Shown: positions 1 to 8,235 of the stretch, in pieces | Numbering within the stretch: position 1 is the first letter of the stretch | Layout of the letters: each line of letters opens with the position of its first letter | From: Alphaproteobacteria bacterium | Lineage (GTDB): Bacteria > Pseudomonadota > Alphaproteobacteria > ATCC43930 > CGMCC-115725 | Assembly (NCBI GenBank): GCA_019240125.1 | Contig: JAFAYW010000114.1 | Location: 1-35,487 of the forward strand | Length of the DNA stretch: 35,487 nucleotides | Reading direction: 5' to 3' | Translations under genes and position numbers: made by a program | The notes under the pieces: model-generated | Databases searched by the model: none | The model's input: only the letters and a program-made list of their open reading frames with translations | Told to the model about the DNA's origin: nothing

Positions 1-1103
1 TCGACCCGCACCGGCCAGCTCGCCATCTTGTAGTCGCCGTTGTGATGATGGACGGTCTGCATAAAGCCGCGCTCCTCAAAGCTCGCCTCGTTCCACAACT
101 CCATCGTGTCGAACACCGCGCCGGCCGGCACGCCAATCGCGATCAGCTTTTCCATCGCCTCGCGTTTCTCATGCTGCGAGGTCCACTCGCTGATGATCGC
201 GTCGAGCTCGGCCTGGTGCTGGTAGCGTTCGTCGCCGGTGGCGAAACGCGGCTCGTTGATCAGGTCTTCGCGGCCGACCAGCTTCATCAGGCGCGACCAG
301 TGCTCGGGGTTGGCCCGGCTGGTGGTCAGGTAAACGTAATCATTGGGGCCGCCGCCCTTTGCCGGGTACAGCCCCGAGGGCGCGTTGTTGCCGGCGCTGG
401 AGCGGGCGCCGTTGCGCCGTGCCGCCTTGCCTGTGCGCGCGGTCGTTGCAAAGCAGGTGCGCATGTAGTGGACCATTGCGTCCTGCATCGCCACTTCAAG
501 GCGCCGCCCGACGCCAGTGCGGTTGCGCTCATGCAGAGCGCCGAGGATCGTCGCCGCCATCAGCATGCCGGTGCCGGTATCGCCAAAGCTGAGGCCCGGC
601 TTGACCGGCGGCCGGTCGGGTTCGCCGGTGACGCTGATCGGTCCACCCGCGGCCTGCGCGATCATGTCGAAGGCGAGGCCCTTCTCGTGCGGGCTGCCGC
701 TCGCGAACCCCTTGATCTGGCAGTAGATGATGCGCGGGTTGATCTTCTTGACCTCGTCATAGGAGAGGCCGAGGCGGTCGATCGTGCCGGGCGCCATGTT
801 CTCGGCGACGATATCGGCCTGCCTGATCATGTCTTTGACGATCTCCAGTCCCTTCGCAGACTTGAGATTGATCGCGATCGACTTCTTGTTGACGTTGAAC
901 TGATAGAAATACCAGGGGTCGTTATCGGGCTTGCCGGGGCGCAGCCGGCGGCCGGGATCACCGCGACCGGGGTTTTCAATCTTGACCACCTCGGCGCCAA
1001 ACCACGCGAGTACCTCGGTGCAGGTCGTGCCGGCCTCGAATTGCGTGAAATCGACGACCTTGATGCCGTCGAGAAATTTGAATTCGGCTGTTTTGTCGCT
1101 CAT
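1..1103 (-). CDS. CaiB/BaiF (class III) CoA transferase, C-terminus cut by the window edge
   Basis: The frame is open from an ATG at 1101-1103 to the left edge, giving 367 codons where the family usually has about 400-430, so only the C-terminal end is missing. A GGAGG ribosome binding site lies just upstream of the start. The N-terminal part has the family's fold signature (LDGIKVVDFTQFEAGT near residues 11-26, then GAEVVKIENPGRGDP near 37-50). The motif SFGDTGTG places Asp175 where formyl-CoA transferase carries its catalytic aspartate, which forms the acyl anhydride. Class III enzymes move CoA between carboxylic acids; the substrate (formate/oxalate, carnitine, succinate or another acid) cannot be read from the sequence. 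It is divergent from the EF-G-like gene across a 207-base gap. Confidence 0.9.
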   Translation of the reverse strand, partial: MSDKTAEFKFLDGIKVVDFTQFEAGTTCTEVLAWFGAEVVKIENPGRGDPGRRLRPGKPDNDPWYFYQFNVNKKSIAINLKSAKGLEIVKDMIRQADIVAENMAPGTIDRLGLSYDEVKKINPRIIYCQIKGFASGSPHEKGLAFDMIAQAAGGPISVTGEPDRPPVKPGLSFGDTGTGMLMAATILGALHERNRTGVGRRLEVAMQDAMVHYMRTCFATTARTGKAARRNGARSSAGNNAPSGLYPAKGGGPNDYVYLTTSRANPEHWSRLMKLVGREDLINEPRFATGDERYQHQAELDAIISEWTSQHEKREAMEKLIAIGVPAGAVFDTMELWNEASFEERGFMQTVHHHNGDYKMASWPVRV

Positions 1104-1310
1104 GGCTGTGTCCTCCCAAGGTCTGGCCAGCTTATCGCGGCGCATGACTCAGGCTGCGCCTTAAGCGGGTCCCTCGCAATCTCATTCGCGCGCCACTGGA
1201 AGGACTGGCGGCGCGGCGCCAGATTCCGATTGCCTGGATCGGAGCACAGCGCCACGATCCTGCAATAAACCGGTGCGCGGCTCAACGCGGCCGCAGAGTG
1301 GAGGAACCCG

Positions 1311-3332
1311 ATGCCTAGCGCCCCTCGCTGTGTCGCCTTGGTCGGTCCCTATCTGTCCGGCAAGACGACCCTGCTCGAAGCTCTTTTATACGACAGCGGC
1401 AGCACCAATCGGCGCGGCAGCATCCGCGACGGCAACACGGTCGGTGACCATGCCGCCGAGGCCCGGGCCCGGCAGATGTCGACGGAAATAAACGTCGCTC
1501 ATGCCAGATATCTCGAGGATCCCTGGACCATTCTCGACTGCCCCGGTTCGGTCGAATTGCTCTACGAGGCGCAGCAGGCGATGCTGGTCGCCGATGTCGT
1601 CGTCGTGGTGTGCGAGCCGGAAGTCGAGCGCGCCATCACGGTCAGTCCGCTCCTCCATTTTCTGGCGCGCCACGACATTCCGCACATGCTGTTCATCAAC
1701 AAGCTCGACACCGCCAGCGCGCGGGTGCGCGACGTATTGGCGGCATTGCAATCGGTTTCCGAACGGCCGCTGGTATTGCGCCAGGTGCCCTTGCGCGACA
1801 AGGAATCCGAGATCACCGGCTATGTCGATCTGGTCAGCGAGCGGGCCTATCACTATCGCCCGGGGCAGGCCTCCGACCTGATCCCCCTGCCGGAAGATTT
1901 CTGGGACCGCGAGGGCGAGACGCGCAGCAGTATGGTCGAGAAGCTCGCCGATTTCGACGACGCCCTGCTGGAGCAGTTGCTGGAGGACATCCAGCCCTCG
2001 AAAGAGGACATCTACAAGCACCTGACGCAGGATCTGCACCACAACCTGATCGTGCCCGTATTTGTCGGCGCGGCCGGCCAGGACCACGGCGTGCGGCGGC
2101 TATGGAAAGCCCTGCGACACGAGACGCCGCCAGCGTCGGAAACCGCCGAGCGGCTCGGCATCGATGCCGCCGGGGAGCCGATGGCGCAGGTCTTCAAGAC
2201 CTACCACCTGCCGCATACCGGCAAGCTGTCGCTGGTGCGGGTATGGCGCGGGCCCATCGCGGAAGGCGCGGTGCTTAACGGCACGCGGGTAGCGGGCGTC
2301 GTCAGGATGATGGGGGCGCAGCATGAAAAGGCCGCCGCGGCCCAATCGGGCGAGGTGGTCGGTTTCACCCGCATGGAAGACATCGCTACGGGTACGACGC
2401 TGACGCCCTCCGGCAAGGGAGCACAGCTGCCGCAGCCCGAGAAGCCGCAACCGGTTTATGGGCTGGCGATCCATGCCGAGAAGCGCGGCGACGACGTCAA
2501 GCTGAGCGGCTCGATCGCCAAACTGATCGACGAAGACCCTACCCTCGAATTGGAGCACAACGCCGAATTGCGCGAGATGGTGCTGTGGGGCCAGGGCGAC
2601 GTGCACATCCAGATCGCGATCGACCGCATGCGCAACCGCCACAACCTCGCGGTAGTGGGGCACCACGCGACGGTGCCTTACAAGGAGACGATCAGGCGCG
2701 GCACGCAGCAGCATTCGCGCTTCAAGCGGCAGAGCGGCGGGCACGGCCAGTTCGCCGACATCACCGTCGACGTCAAATCGCTGCCGCGCGGCTCGGGCTT
2801 CACCTTTACCGAAAGCGTGGTCGGCGGCGCCATCCCGCGCAACTACATCCCGGCGGTGGAAGAAGGAGTCGGCGAGTCGTTGGCGCACGGCCCGCTCGGC
2901 TTCCCGGTGGTCGATCTGTCGGTCACTCTGCTGACCGGGCAGTTCCACGCCGTCGATAGCTCCGACATGGCGTTTAAGACAGCCGGCCGTCAGGCGATGC
3001 AGGAAGCCCTGCCGAAATGTGACCCGATCCTGCTCGAGCCAATCGATTTTGTTGAAATATCCGTGCCGAACGGATTTACCGCGCGGGTGCAGCGGCTGGT
3101 CTCAGGCCGTCGCGGCCAGATCCTCGGCTATGATGGCAAAGAGGGCTGGAACGGCTGGGACGTGGTGCGCGCCCACCTGCCGCGCAGCGAATTGCACGAT
3201 CTGATTGTCGAACTGCGTTCGCTGACGCTGGGCATTGGCAGCTTTGCGCGGAAATTCGACCATATGGCCGAACTTACCGGACGGCCGGCCGAGAAAGTCA
3301 TTGCCAGCCGGGCGCAGGAAGCGGCCCAGTAG
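1311..3332 (+). CDS. Elongation factor G-like translational GTPase (EF-G2-type paralogue)
   Basis: 673 residues, slightly shorter than canonical EF-G (about 690-700). The ATG has a good GGAGGA site six bases upstream. The G domain shows a P-loop GPYLSGKT (12-19), G3 as DCPGS (76-80) instead of the usual DTPGH, and G4 NKLD (130-133). The usual G2 RGITI stretch is replaced by EINVAHARY. Later parts match EF-G domains II to V, including a domain IV-like region (HSRFKRQSGGHGQFADI) and a C-terminal domain V. Substitution of the G3 histidine and loss of the G2 consensus are typical of the divergent EF-G-like proteins found beside the main fusA in many bacteria; whether it acts in translocation, recycling or stress is unknown. 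No ribosomal protein genes adjoin it, so it is unlikely to be the main fusA of the str operon. Confidence 0.9.
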   Translation: MPSAPRCVALVGPYLSGKTTLLEALLYDSGSTNRRGSIRDGNTVGDHAAEARARQMSTEINVAHARYLEDPWTILDCPGSVELLYEAQQAMLVADVVVVVCEPEVERAITVSPLLHFLARHDIPHMLFINKLDTASARVRDVLAALQSVSERPLVLRQVPLRDKESEITGYVDLVSERAYHYRPGQASDLIPLPEDFWDREGETRSSMVEKLADFDDALLEQLLEDIQPSKEDIYKHLTQDLHHNLIVPVFVGAAGQDHGVRRLWKALRHETPPASETAERLGIDAAGEPMAQVFKTYHLPHTGKLSLVRVWRGPIAEGAVLNGTRVAGVVRMMGAQHEKAAAAQSGEVVGFTRMEDIATGTTLTPSGKGAQLPQPEKPQPVYGLAIHAEKRGDDVKLSGSIAKLIDEDPTLELEHNAELREMVLWGQGDVHIQIAIDRMRNRHNLAVVGHHATVPYKETIRRGTQQHSRFKRQSGGHGQFADITVDVKSLPRGSGFTFTESVVGGAIPRNYIPAVEEGVGESLAHGPLGFPVVDLSVTLLTGQFHAVDSSDMAFKTAGRQAMQEALPKCDPILLEPIDFVEISVPNGFTARVQRLVSGRRGQILGYDGKEGWNGWDVVRAHLPRSELHDLIVELRSLTLGIGSFARKFDHMAELTGRPAEKVIASRAQEAAQ

Positions 3333-3356
3333 ACCTTCCTGGGGCCGCGGGTTCTC

Positions 3357-3400
3357 GCCTCCGGAATTATCGGCTAGGTTCGCCAGGCTGATCCGGAGGC
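3357..3400 (+). promoter_or_regulatory. Dyad that could mask the ribosome binding site of the GFA-family gene
   Basis: Perfect 9-base arms (GCCTCCGGA at 3357-3365 and TCCGGAGGC at 3392-3400) are separated by 26 bases. The right arm contains the GGAGG that serves the ATG at 3408, so folding of the RNA would hide this site. No T-run follows, so it is not a standard terminator. The dyad is seen directly; regulation is inferred. Confidence 0.4.
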
Positions 3401-3407
3401 AAGACCC

Positions 3408-3800
3408 ATGTTGCAAAGTTATGAGGGCAGCTGTCACTGCGGCGCGGTGCGGTTCCGCATCAAGGCCGATCTGGCGACCGTCGGCGAGTGCAACTGCTCC
3501 GTCTGCACCAAGAAGGGCATCCTGCACCTGATCGTCGAGCCGCAGGATTTCGAGCTGCTCAGCGGCCAGGACGCGCTCGCGACCTACCAGTTCAACACCG
3601 GCACCGCGAAGCACAGTTTCTGCCAACATTGCGGGATGCACCCGTTTTACGTACCGCGCTCCGATCCCGACAAGATTGACGTCAACGCGCGCTGCCTCGA
3701 TGGCATCGATGTCGTCGCGTTGAAGCCCGAGCGGTTTTTCGACGGGCGCAACTGGGAGGATGCCTATGCCGGCCGCGTCGGCGGCAAGACGTTTGGCTGA
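3408..3800 (+). CDS. GFA/CENP-V family zinc-binding protein
   Basis: 130 residues, normal for single-domain members of the family named after glutathione-dependent formaldehyde-activating enzyme. The cysteine pattern is clear: CHC at 9-11, CNCSVC at 28-33 and CQHC at 72-75, which bind one or two structural or catalytic zinc ions. The start is supported by GGAGG eight bases before the ATG. The family name comes from a proposed S-hydroxymethylglutathione synthase activity, which is not established for most members, so the biochemical role here is open. Probably cytosolic, as no signal peptide or membrane segment is visible. It follows the EF-G-like gene by 75 bases on the same strand and converges with the next gene. 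Confidence 0.85.
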   Translation: MLQSYEGSCHCGAVRFRIKADLATVGECNCSVCTKKGILHLIVEPQDFELLSGQDALATYQFNTGTAKHSFCQHCGMHPFYVPRSDPDKIDVNARCLDGIDVVALKPERFFDGRNWEDAYAGRVGGKTFG

Positions 3801-3826
3801 CCAAGGACAGCTAATACGCCGCTGAC

Positions 3827-4579
3827 TTAGAGTATCAGCTCGCGCACGAAACCGCGGACGTCGACCTCAAAATCGAGCCCCTGCACCGGCGGGCGGGTGT
3901 AGTGCCAGGTGATGCCGCCAGCCGCCGCGCCGCGCTTTACGAATTCGTCGGCGATCAGCCCATGCACCTCGAAGATCGTATACAGCTGCGTCACCGTGAC
4001 ATCCGCCCAGCCCAGCCCGAACGGCGCCATACGCTGTTCCATGGCCCCCAGCACAAAGCGGGCCTTGTCACGCATCCCCCCGGCCGAGGTGTCGCCGGGG
4101 CGGATGATGCGGCTGGCGTAATCCCCGGAACCCTCTCCCGCCTCGCCGCTGCCGGCGATGACAAAGCTCTTGCCGCCGGGCTCATCGCCCGGAACCGTGT
4201 AGCTGAACGCATAGAAGCACGGGGTGGCGGGCGGATCGACCTCGGGACACACGTTGGACCGCGCCACCGGATTGACATCGTCGCGAAACGTGCCCCACGC
4301 CTCGAGCCGCTGTACATATTGCCGGTTGAAGGCGATGAAGCCGGCATCGGTGAACTGGCCCGGCGAGCGCAACTCACAGGCGCACATCGCGGTCGGCGGC
4401 CGGCCGATTCGGCTGAGATGCGCCTCGATCGCGTCGAACCCTTCGCTGAGCGGGATGGGTCGTACGAACCGTGCACGCTCGATGCGATAGCCAGGTTCTG
4501 CCACGACGCCACCGGAATACTGGAACTGATGGGTGAGAAACCGATAATTCCCCGCCGCGAAGCGCTCAACCGTCGGCAT
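3827..4579 (-). CDS. CnbZ-like conserved protein (2-amino-5-chloromuconate deaminase-like)
   Basis: The frame extends upstream to 4774, but I place the start at the ATG at 4577-4579 because GGAGG lies seven bases before it and the recognisable protein (MPTVERFAAGNYRF) begins there; this gives 250 residues. Features I associate with the family are an N-terminal FQYSGGVVAEPGYRIER, a cysteine pair in MCACELRSPGQFTDAGF, NPVARSNVCPE, FVIAGSGEA, and a C-terminal half with GWADVTVTQLYTIFEVHG. I recognise this pattern from proteins annotated after CnbZ, a deaminase in chloronitrobenzene breakdown, but most members lie outside such pathways and no nitroaromatic genes occur here. The function should therefore be read as an unassigned, possibly deaminase-like enzyme. 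No signal peptide is visible. Confidence 0.6.
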   Translation of the reverse strand: MPTVERFAAGNYRFLTHQFQYSGGVVAEPGYRIERARFVRPIPLSEGFDAIEAHLSRIGRPPTAMCACELRSPGQFTDAGFIAFNRQYVQRLEAWGTFRDDVNPVARSNVCPEVDPPATPCFYAFSYTVPGDEPGGKSFVIAGSGEAGEGSGDYASRIIRPGDTSAGGMRDKARFVLGAMEQRMAPFGLGWADVTVTQLYTIFEVHGLIADEFVKRGAAAGGITWHYTRPPVQGLDFEVDVRGFVRELIL

Positions 4580-5144
4580 AAAACCACCTCCACAGCCGTT
4601 TGACGGGAAGGGCCGCGTCACAGCCGCAACGCCACCCGCAAATCCCAGACCAATCGGCGGATATTTGCCCGGTCTCACCCGGTAAATATACTGCGTTTGT
4701 GTGACAGCCAGTAAGGTTGATCGGCAAAGCGGCTCCGTCATCTTTACGTTGAACGAGCGGCTTTTACGTATCATCCTAAAGGCGCGTTCAGAAGCTGCGC
4801 GACAGCGCTCGGCCGAATTTCATTCCGGGGCGCCGCCGCTGTTGATATCAGTGGTGACGATAGCGAGAACCGATTATCGCTATCGCAAGCGCGTGGTGTA
4901 CAAATGGTCGTACCTTCCATCGTGTTAAGAAAATTGAAAGATAATCGATGCATGATGGGGGCATCAGAATAGGCGAAATAAGCTGTGACTATTCACTCGT
5001 ACTACGCGATAACTGAAGCTGATTTGAAGAGCGTGGAAAGTCATAAGGCTGTTACTGCCGAAGCTTGCTTCAGCGGCCCTGTGCCTGTAGTTTGGGCATG
5101 GGGTTCGCCGCTGGCGTTCCGGCCAATTTCATAGACAGGGAGCG
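4580..5144. other. Intergenic region of about 565 bases between divergent genes
   Basis: No convincing gene is present. The stretch from about 4680 to 5060 is visibly richer in A and T than its surroundings, as expected for a promoter region. It must carry the 5' signals of the CnbZ-like gene (leftward) and the response regulator (rightward). It holds a well-formed dyad at 4858-4885 and a short GAAGC-TT-GCTTC palindrome near 5060-5071. A 75-codon open frame at 4701-4928 looks spurious. Confidence 0.6.
4858..4885. promoter_or_regulatory. Inverted repeat CGATAGCGA-N10-TCGCTATCG, candidate operator
   Basis: Two perfect 9-base arms lie either side of a 10-base spacer. The arm centres are about 19 bases apart, close to two helical turns, which suits a dimeric DNA-binding protein. 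It sits about 260 bases before the response regulator start and 280 bases before the CnbZ-like start. No T-run follows it. The binding protein is unknown; the adjacent regulator is one possibility. Confidence 0.4.
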
Positions 5145-5909
5145 ATGGGAGCATCGACAATCGTTGTGGCGCGTGCGGATTTGTCGATTCCGGGCGCCGT
5201 CGATGCGGGCAGCGTCAGCGAACCGTGCGGCTATACAATCGAAGCGAACTTCTTTGCCATACTGCGGCAACACAATCCTGACGTCATTGTCCTCGATCTG
5301 ACCGAGCCTACTGACACCGGCGTCGCGGCGATTGTCAAAATCCGCGGGCAAAGCGTCGTCCCGATCGTCGTAGTGTGCCGCGCCGACGATGTGCAGCTGC
5401 GCGAATACCGTTTGGCCGGCGCGGCGGAATGCATGCAGGCGCCGATCGATATCATGCAGCTGAACGCGACGGTGCAGAAGATTATTCAGCTGTCGATGGC
5501 GGCCGGTGCCAGCCGATCCGAGCCACAGCAGACGCAACCCGCTTTGTTCGCGGGTCTGACGCTGGAGCCCAGCTATAACCGGCTGCGCGGGGGCGATGGT
5601 GCGAGCGTCAAGTTGACGACATCGGAAAATCGCGTGCTCATTCACTTTGTCAATAACCCGCGTCGGCTCTGCACGCGCGAGGATTTGGCCGAGATGCTTT
5701 ATGGCCCGCACCGGCCGAACAGCGATCGAGCGGTTGACGTTATCGTTACCCGGCTGCGCAAGAAGATCGCGTCGCTCGGCGGCGGCCCCGCCCAAGGCGT
5801 CATCAAGACCGAATTCCGCCGCGGCTACATGTTCATTGCGGATGTCGAGTTTATCGCTCCGATTGCGATGGATAGCCCGGGACCGCTATTAACGGCACGC
5901 TCTGCGTGA
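5145..5909 (+). CDS. OmpR-like winged-helix regulator with a degenerate receiver domain
   Basis: 254 residues with an AGGGAG ribosome binding site. Residues about 5-115 have the alternating strand/helix pattern of a response regulator receiver, and PDVIVLDLTEP supplies Asp51 at the phosphorylation site. The acidic pair normally at the end of the first strand is absent (TIVVARADLS), and the conserved lysine is replaced by glutamine (Gln98 in ECMQAPID). Residues about 135-235 form a Trans_Reg_C winged helix, with the typical VDVIVTRLRKKI recognition region and RRGYMF wing. No histidine kinase is adjacent. With the secretion genes starting 70 bases downstream on the same strand, it probably controls them, perhaps independently of phosphorylation. 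Confidence 0.85.
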   Translation: MGASTIVVARADLSIPGAVDAGSVSEPCGYTIEANFFAILRQHNPDVIVLDLTEPTDTGVAAIVKIRGQSVVPIVVVCRADDVQLREYRLAGAAECMQAPIDIMQLNATVQKIIQLSMAAGASRSEPQQTQPALFAGLTLEPSYNRLRGGDGASVKLTTSENRVLIHFVNNPRRLCTREDLAEMLYGPHRPNSDRAVDVIVTRLRKKIASLGGGPAQGVIKTEFRRGYMFIADVEFIAPIAMDSPGPLLTARSA

Positions 5910-5979
5910 GTGCGTGCCCGCCCGCTGGTGCGCGGGGCCATCAAACGCGCCACCCGCGATGAGAAGGGTAGGATAGGCC

Positions 5980-8235
5980 GTGACCTTGATCCTGAACGAA
6001 AACGCGCCTGTAGAGGCGTTCCAGGAGCCGAAATCGGCGACTGGATCGCTGCTCGGCAGCCTGGTCATTGTCGCGCGACATCGCGGCGTTCACTTATCGG
6101 TCGAACAGCTGATCCGCGATCATCAATTGCGCGGTGGCGATGCCAGCGTGCCGGAAACCCTCAAGATCGCTGTCGCGGCCGGATTGCGCGCGCAGGCGAC
6201 ACGTCTGCGCTGGGAAGATCTGTTCAACATGGGCACGGCGCTGCCCGCGATCATTATGCTCCGCAACGGCGCGGCAATGGTGTTGCAGCGCACGGAGGCC
6301 AAGTTGCCGGGCTGGCCGCCCGTCATTGTCTTGCGCGACCCCAACAGCACCGAGGAAGCCCCGCTGGTTCTCGACGAGGCGCGGTTTACGGCGGTATGGG
6401 ATGGCGACGTCATCCTGGTCAAGCGCGATTACCGCCTGCGCGACGAAGATCGCCCGTTTGGCATCGGCTGGCTGGCCGGGCAATTGCTGCGTGACAAGCG
6501 CGTGGTGCGCGACCTGACAATTTGCGCGGTGCTACTGGGCGTGCTTGCCATCGCGCCGGTGATGTATTGGCGCGTGATGGTCGACCGCGTCATGTATTAC
6601 GGCAGCATGAGTACGTTCACGATGATCGGCGTGGCGTTTCTCGTGCTGCTGGTTTTCGAGACGATCTTCGGCCATCTCAGACGCTATCTCGTCAACTTCG
6701 TCACCGCACGGGTCGATGCGAAGGCCTGGACGCATCTGTTCAACAAGATGCTGAACCTGCCGATCGATTTCTTCGAGCGCACCCCGACCGGCGAAATCAT
6801 CCATGACATGTATGAGTTCTATCGGGTGCGGTCCTTTCTGACGGGGCAGTTGTTCGGCACCCTGCTCGACTCGTTCGTGCTGGTTATTTTTCTGCCGATC
6901 ATGTTCATGTTCAGCACGATCATGACAGCCTTTGTGCTGGCTCTCTGCCTGCTGATCTGCATCTGGCTGGTGGTGATGCTGCCGACAATCCGCAGAAAGG
7001 TCGGCAGGGCCGTTGCGGCCGAAACCGCGCGCGGCACCCATCTCGTCGAGGCCGTGCACGGCATCCGCGCGATCAAGTCGCTGGCCCTCGACGCCCGTCA
7101 GCGCCACGAATGGGACGTCCATGTGGCGCGGGTCGCCGAGGCTCGCTTTGACGAGGGCTGCACGTCGAACTGGGTGCAAACCGTGGTGCATCCGATGCAG
7201 GTGTTGATGACCAACGGCGTCATTGCCGTCGCGGTGTATCTCGCGCTGGTCAATCACGACACGATGTATCTCGGCGCCATCTTCGCCTTCATGATCATGA
7301 CCCAGCGCGTCACGATGCCGGTGGTGCAGGCGGCGCAGGGCATCGTGCAGATCGACGAGGCGCGCACCGCCGTGAACGCGCTGTCGAAGATCGCCAACGC
7401 GCCCCCGGAAGAAGGCCGCTCGGGTCGGGGTATCCGCACCCCGTTTGTCGGGCGGATCGAATTCAACGAGGTCATGTTCCGCTATCCCGGCTCGATCGCG
7501 CCAGCGCTCGACCGCATCTCATTCACCATTCCCGAAGGCAGCATCTTTGGGATCGTGGGGCGCAGCGGTTCCGGCAAAACCACCGTTACCCGGCTATTGC
7601 AGGCGCTGCACAGCAACTACCAGGGCCTGATCAAGATCGACGGCAACGATCTGCGCGAGATCGATGTCGATCACCTGCGCTCAAGCCTCGGTGTCGTATT
7701 GCAGGAGAATTTTCTGTTCCGCGGCACGATCCGGGACACCATCGCGGCGACTAAGCCCGATGCGACCTTTGAGGAGGTGGTCGAGGCCGCGCGCCTCGCC
7801 GGCGCCGAGGAGTTCATCGAGCGCCTGCCGGCTGGTTATGAGACGTACATCCAGGAAGGCTCGACCAATCTGTCGGGCGGTCAGCGTCAGCGCCTGGCGA
7901 TCGCTCGCGCGCTGATGGGCAACCCTCGCATCCTGATGCTCGATGAAGCCACTAGTGCGCTGGACGCCGACAGCGAGGCAATCGTCAACGCCAACCTGAT
8001 GCGGATTGCCCAGGGCCGCACCTTGATCATCATCTCGCACCGGCTGTCCGCGCTGGTGGCGGCCGATTCGATTTGCGTCCTTGAGCGCGGCTCCGTCTAC
8101 GACATCGGCTCGCACGAACAATTGCTGCAGCGTTGCGACATCTATGCCGGGTTGTGGCATCTGCAGCATCGTCATCTGCAAAACAGGCCCGTACCGCATG
8201 AAGTCATTCCGCTCCGCCAAGACGCTGCCCAGTAA
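5980..8235 (+). CDS. Type I secretion ABC exporter (HlyB-like) with inactive C39-like domain
   Basis: 751 residues from a GTG start with GGATAGG upstream. Residues about 20-145 form a C39 peptidase-like domain; the catalytic cysteine position carries Ser27 (GSLVIVARHRGV) and the histidine appears missing, although DP is kept at 120-121. This matches the non-cleaving C39-like domain of HlyB-type exporters that bind RTX substrates. Six membrane segments lie at about 175-445. The nucleotide-binding domain has Walker A GRSGSGKT (527-534), Q-loop near 575, signature LSGGQRQR (631-638), Walker B ILMLDEATSALD (651-662) and switch His687. It would energise one-step export of an unprocessed substrate, with the downstream HlyD-like adaptor and an outer-membrane TolC-like channel that is not encoded here. 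Confidence 0.93.
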   Translation: MTLILNENAPVEAFQEPKSATGSLLGSLVIVARHRGVHLSVEQLIRDHQLRGGDASVPETLKIAVAAGLRAQATRLRWEDLFNMGTALPAIIMLRNGAAMVLQRTEAKLPGWPPVIVLRDPNSTEEAPLVLDEARFTAVWDGDVILVKRDYRLRDEDRPFGIGWLAGQLLRDKRVVRDLTICAVLLGVLAIAPVMYWRVMVDRVMYYGSMSTFTMIGVAFLVLLVFETIFGHLRRYLVNFVTARVDAKAWTHLFNKMLNLPIDFFERTPTGEIIHDMYEFYRVRSFLTGQLFGTLLDSFVLVIFLPIMFMFSTIMTAFVLALCLLICIWLVVMLPTIRRKVGRAVAAETARGTHLVEAVHGIRAIKSLALDARQRHEWDVHVARVAEARFDEGCTSNWVQTVVHPMQVLMTNGVIAVAVYLALVNHDTMYLGAIFAFMIMTQRVTMPVVQAAQGIVQIDEARTAVNALSKIANAPPEEGRSGRGIRTPFVGRIEFNEVMFRYPGSIAPALDRISFTIPEGSIFGIVGRSGSGKTTVTRLLQALHSNYQGLIKIDGNDLREIDVDHLRSSLGVVLQENFLFRGTIRDTIAATKPDATFEEVVEAARLAGAEEFIERLPAGYETYIQEGSTNLSGGQRQRLAIARALMGNPRILMLDEATSALDADSEAIVNANLMRIAQGRTLIIISHRLSALVAADSICVLERGSVYDIGSHEQLLQRCDIYAGLWHLQHRHLQNRPVPHEVIPLRQDAAQ

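Noticed and set aside
42..1268. 408-codon rightward open frame
   Set aside because: It is antisense to the CoA transferase, which has a clear family match and ribosome binding site; the translation is Arg/Ala/Asp-rich, as shadows in high-GC DNA are.
4701..4928. 75-codon rightward open frame in the long gap
   Set aside because: No ribosome binding site, no domain, and it overlaps the probable regulatory region and dyad.
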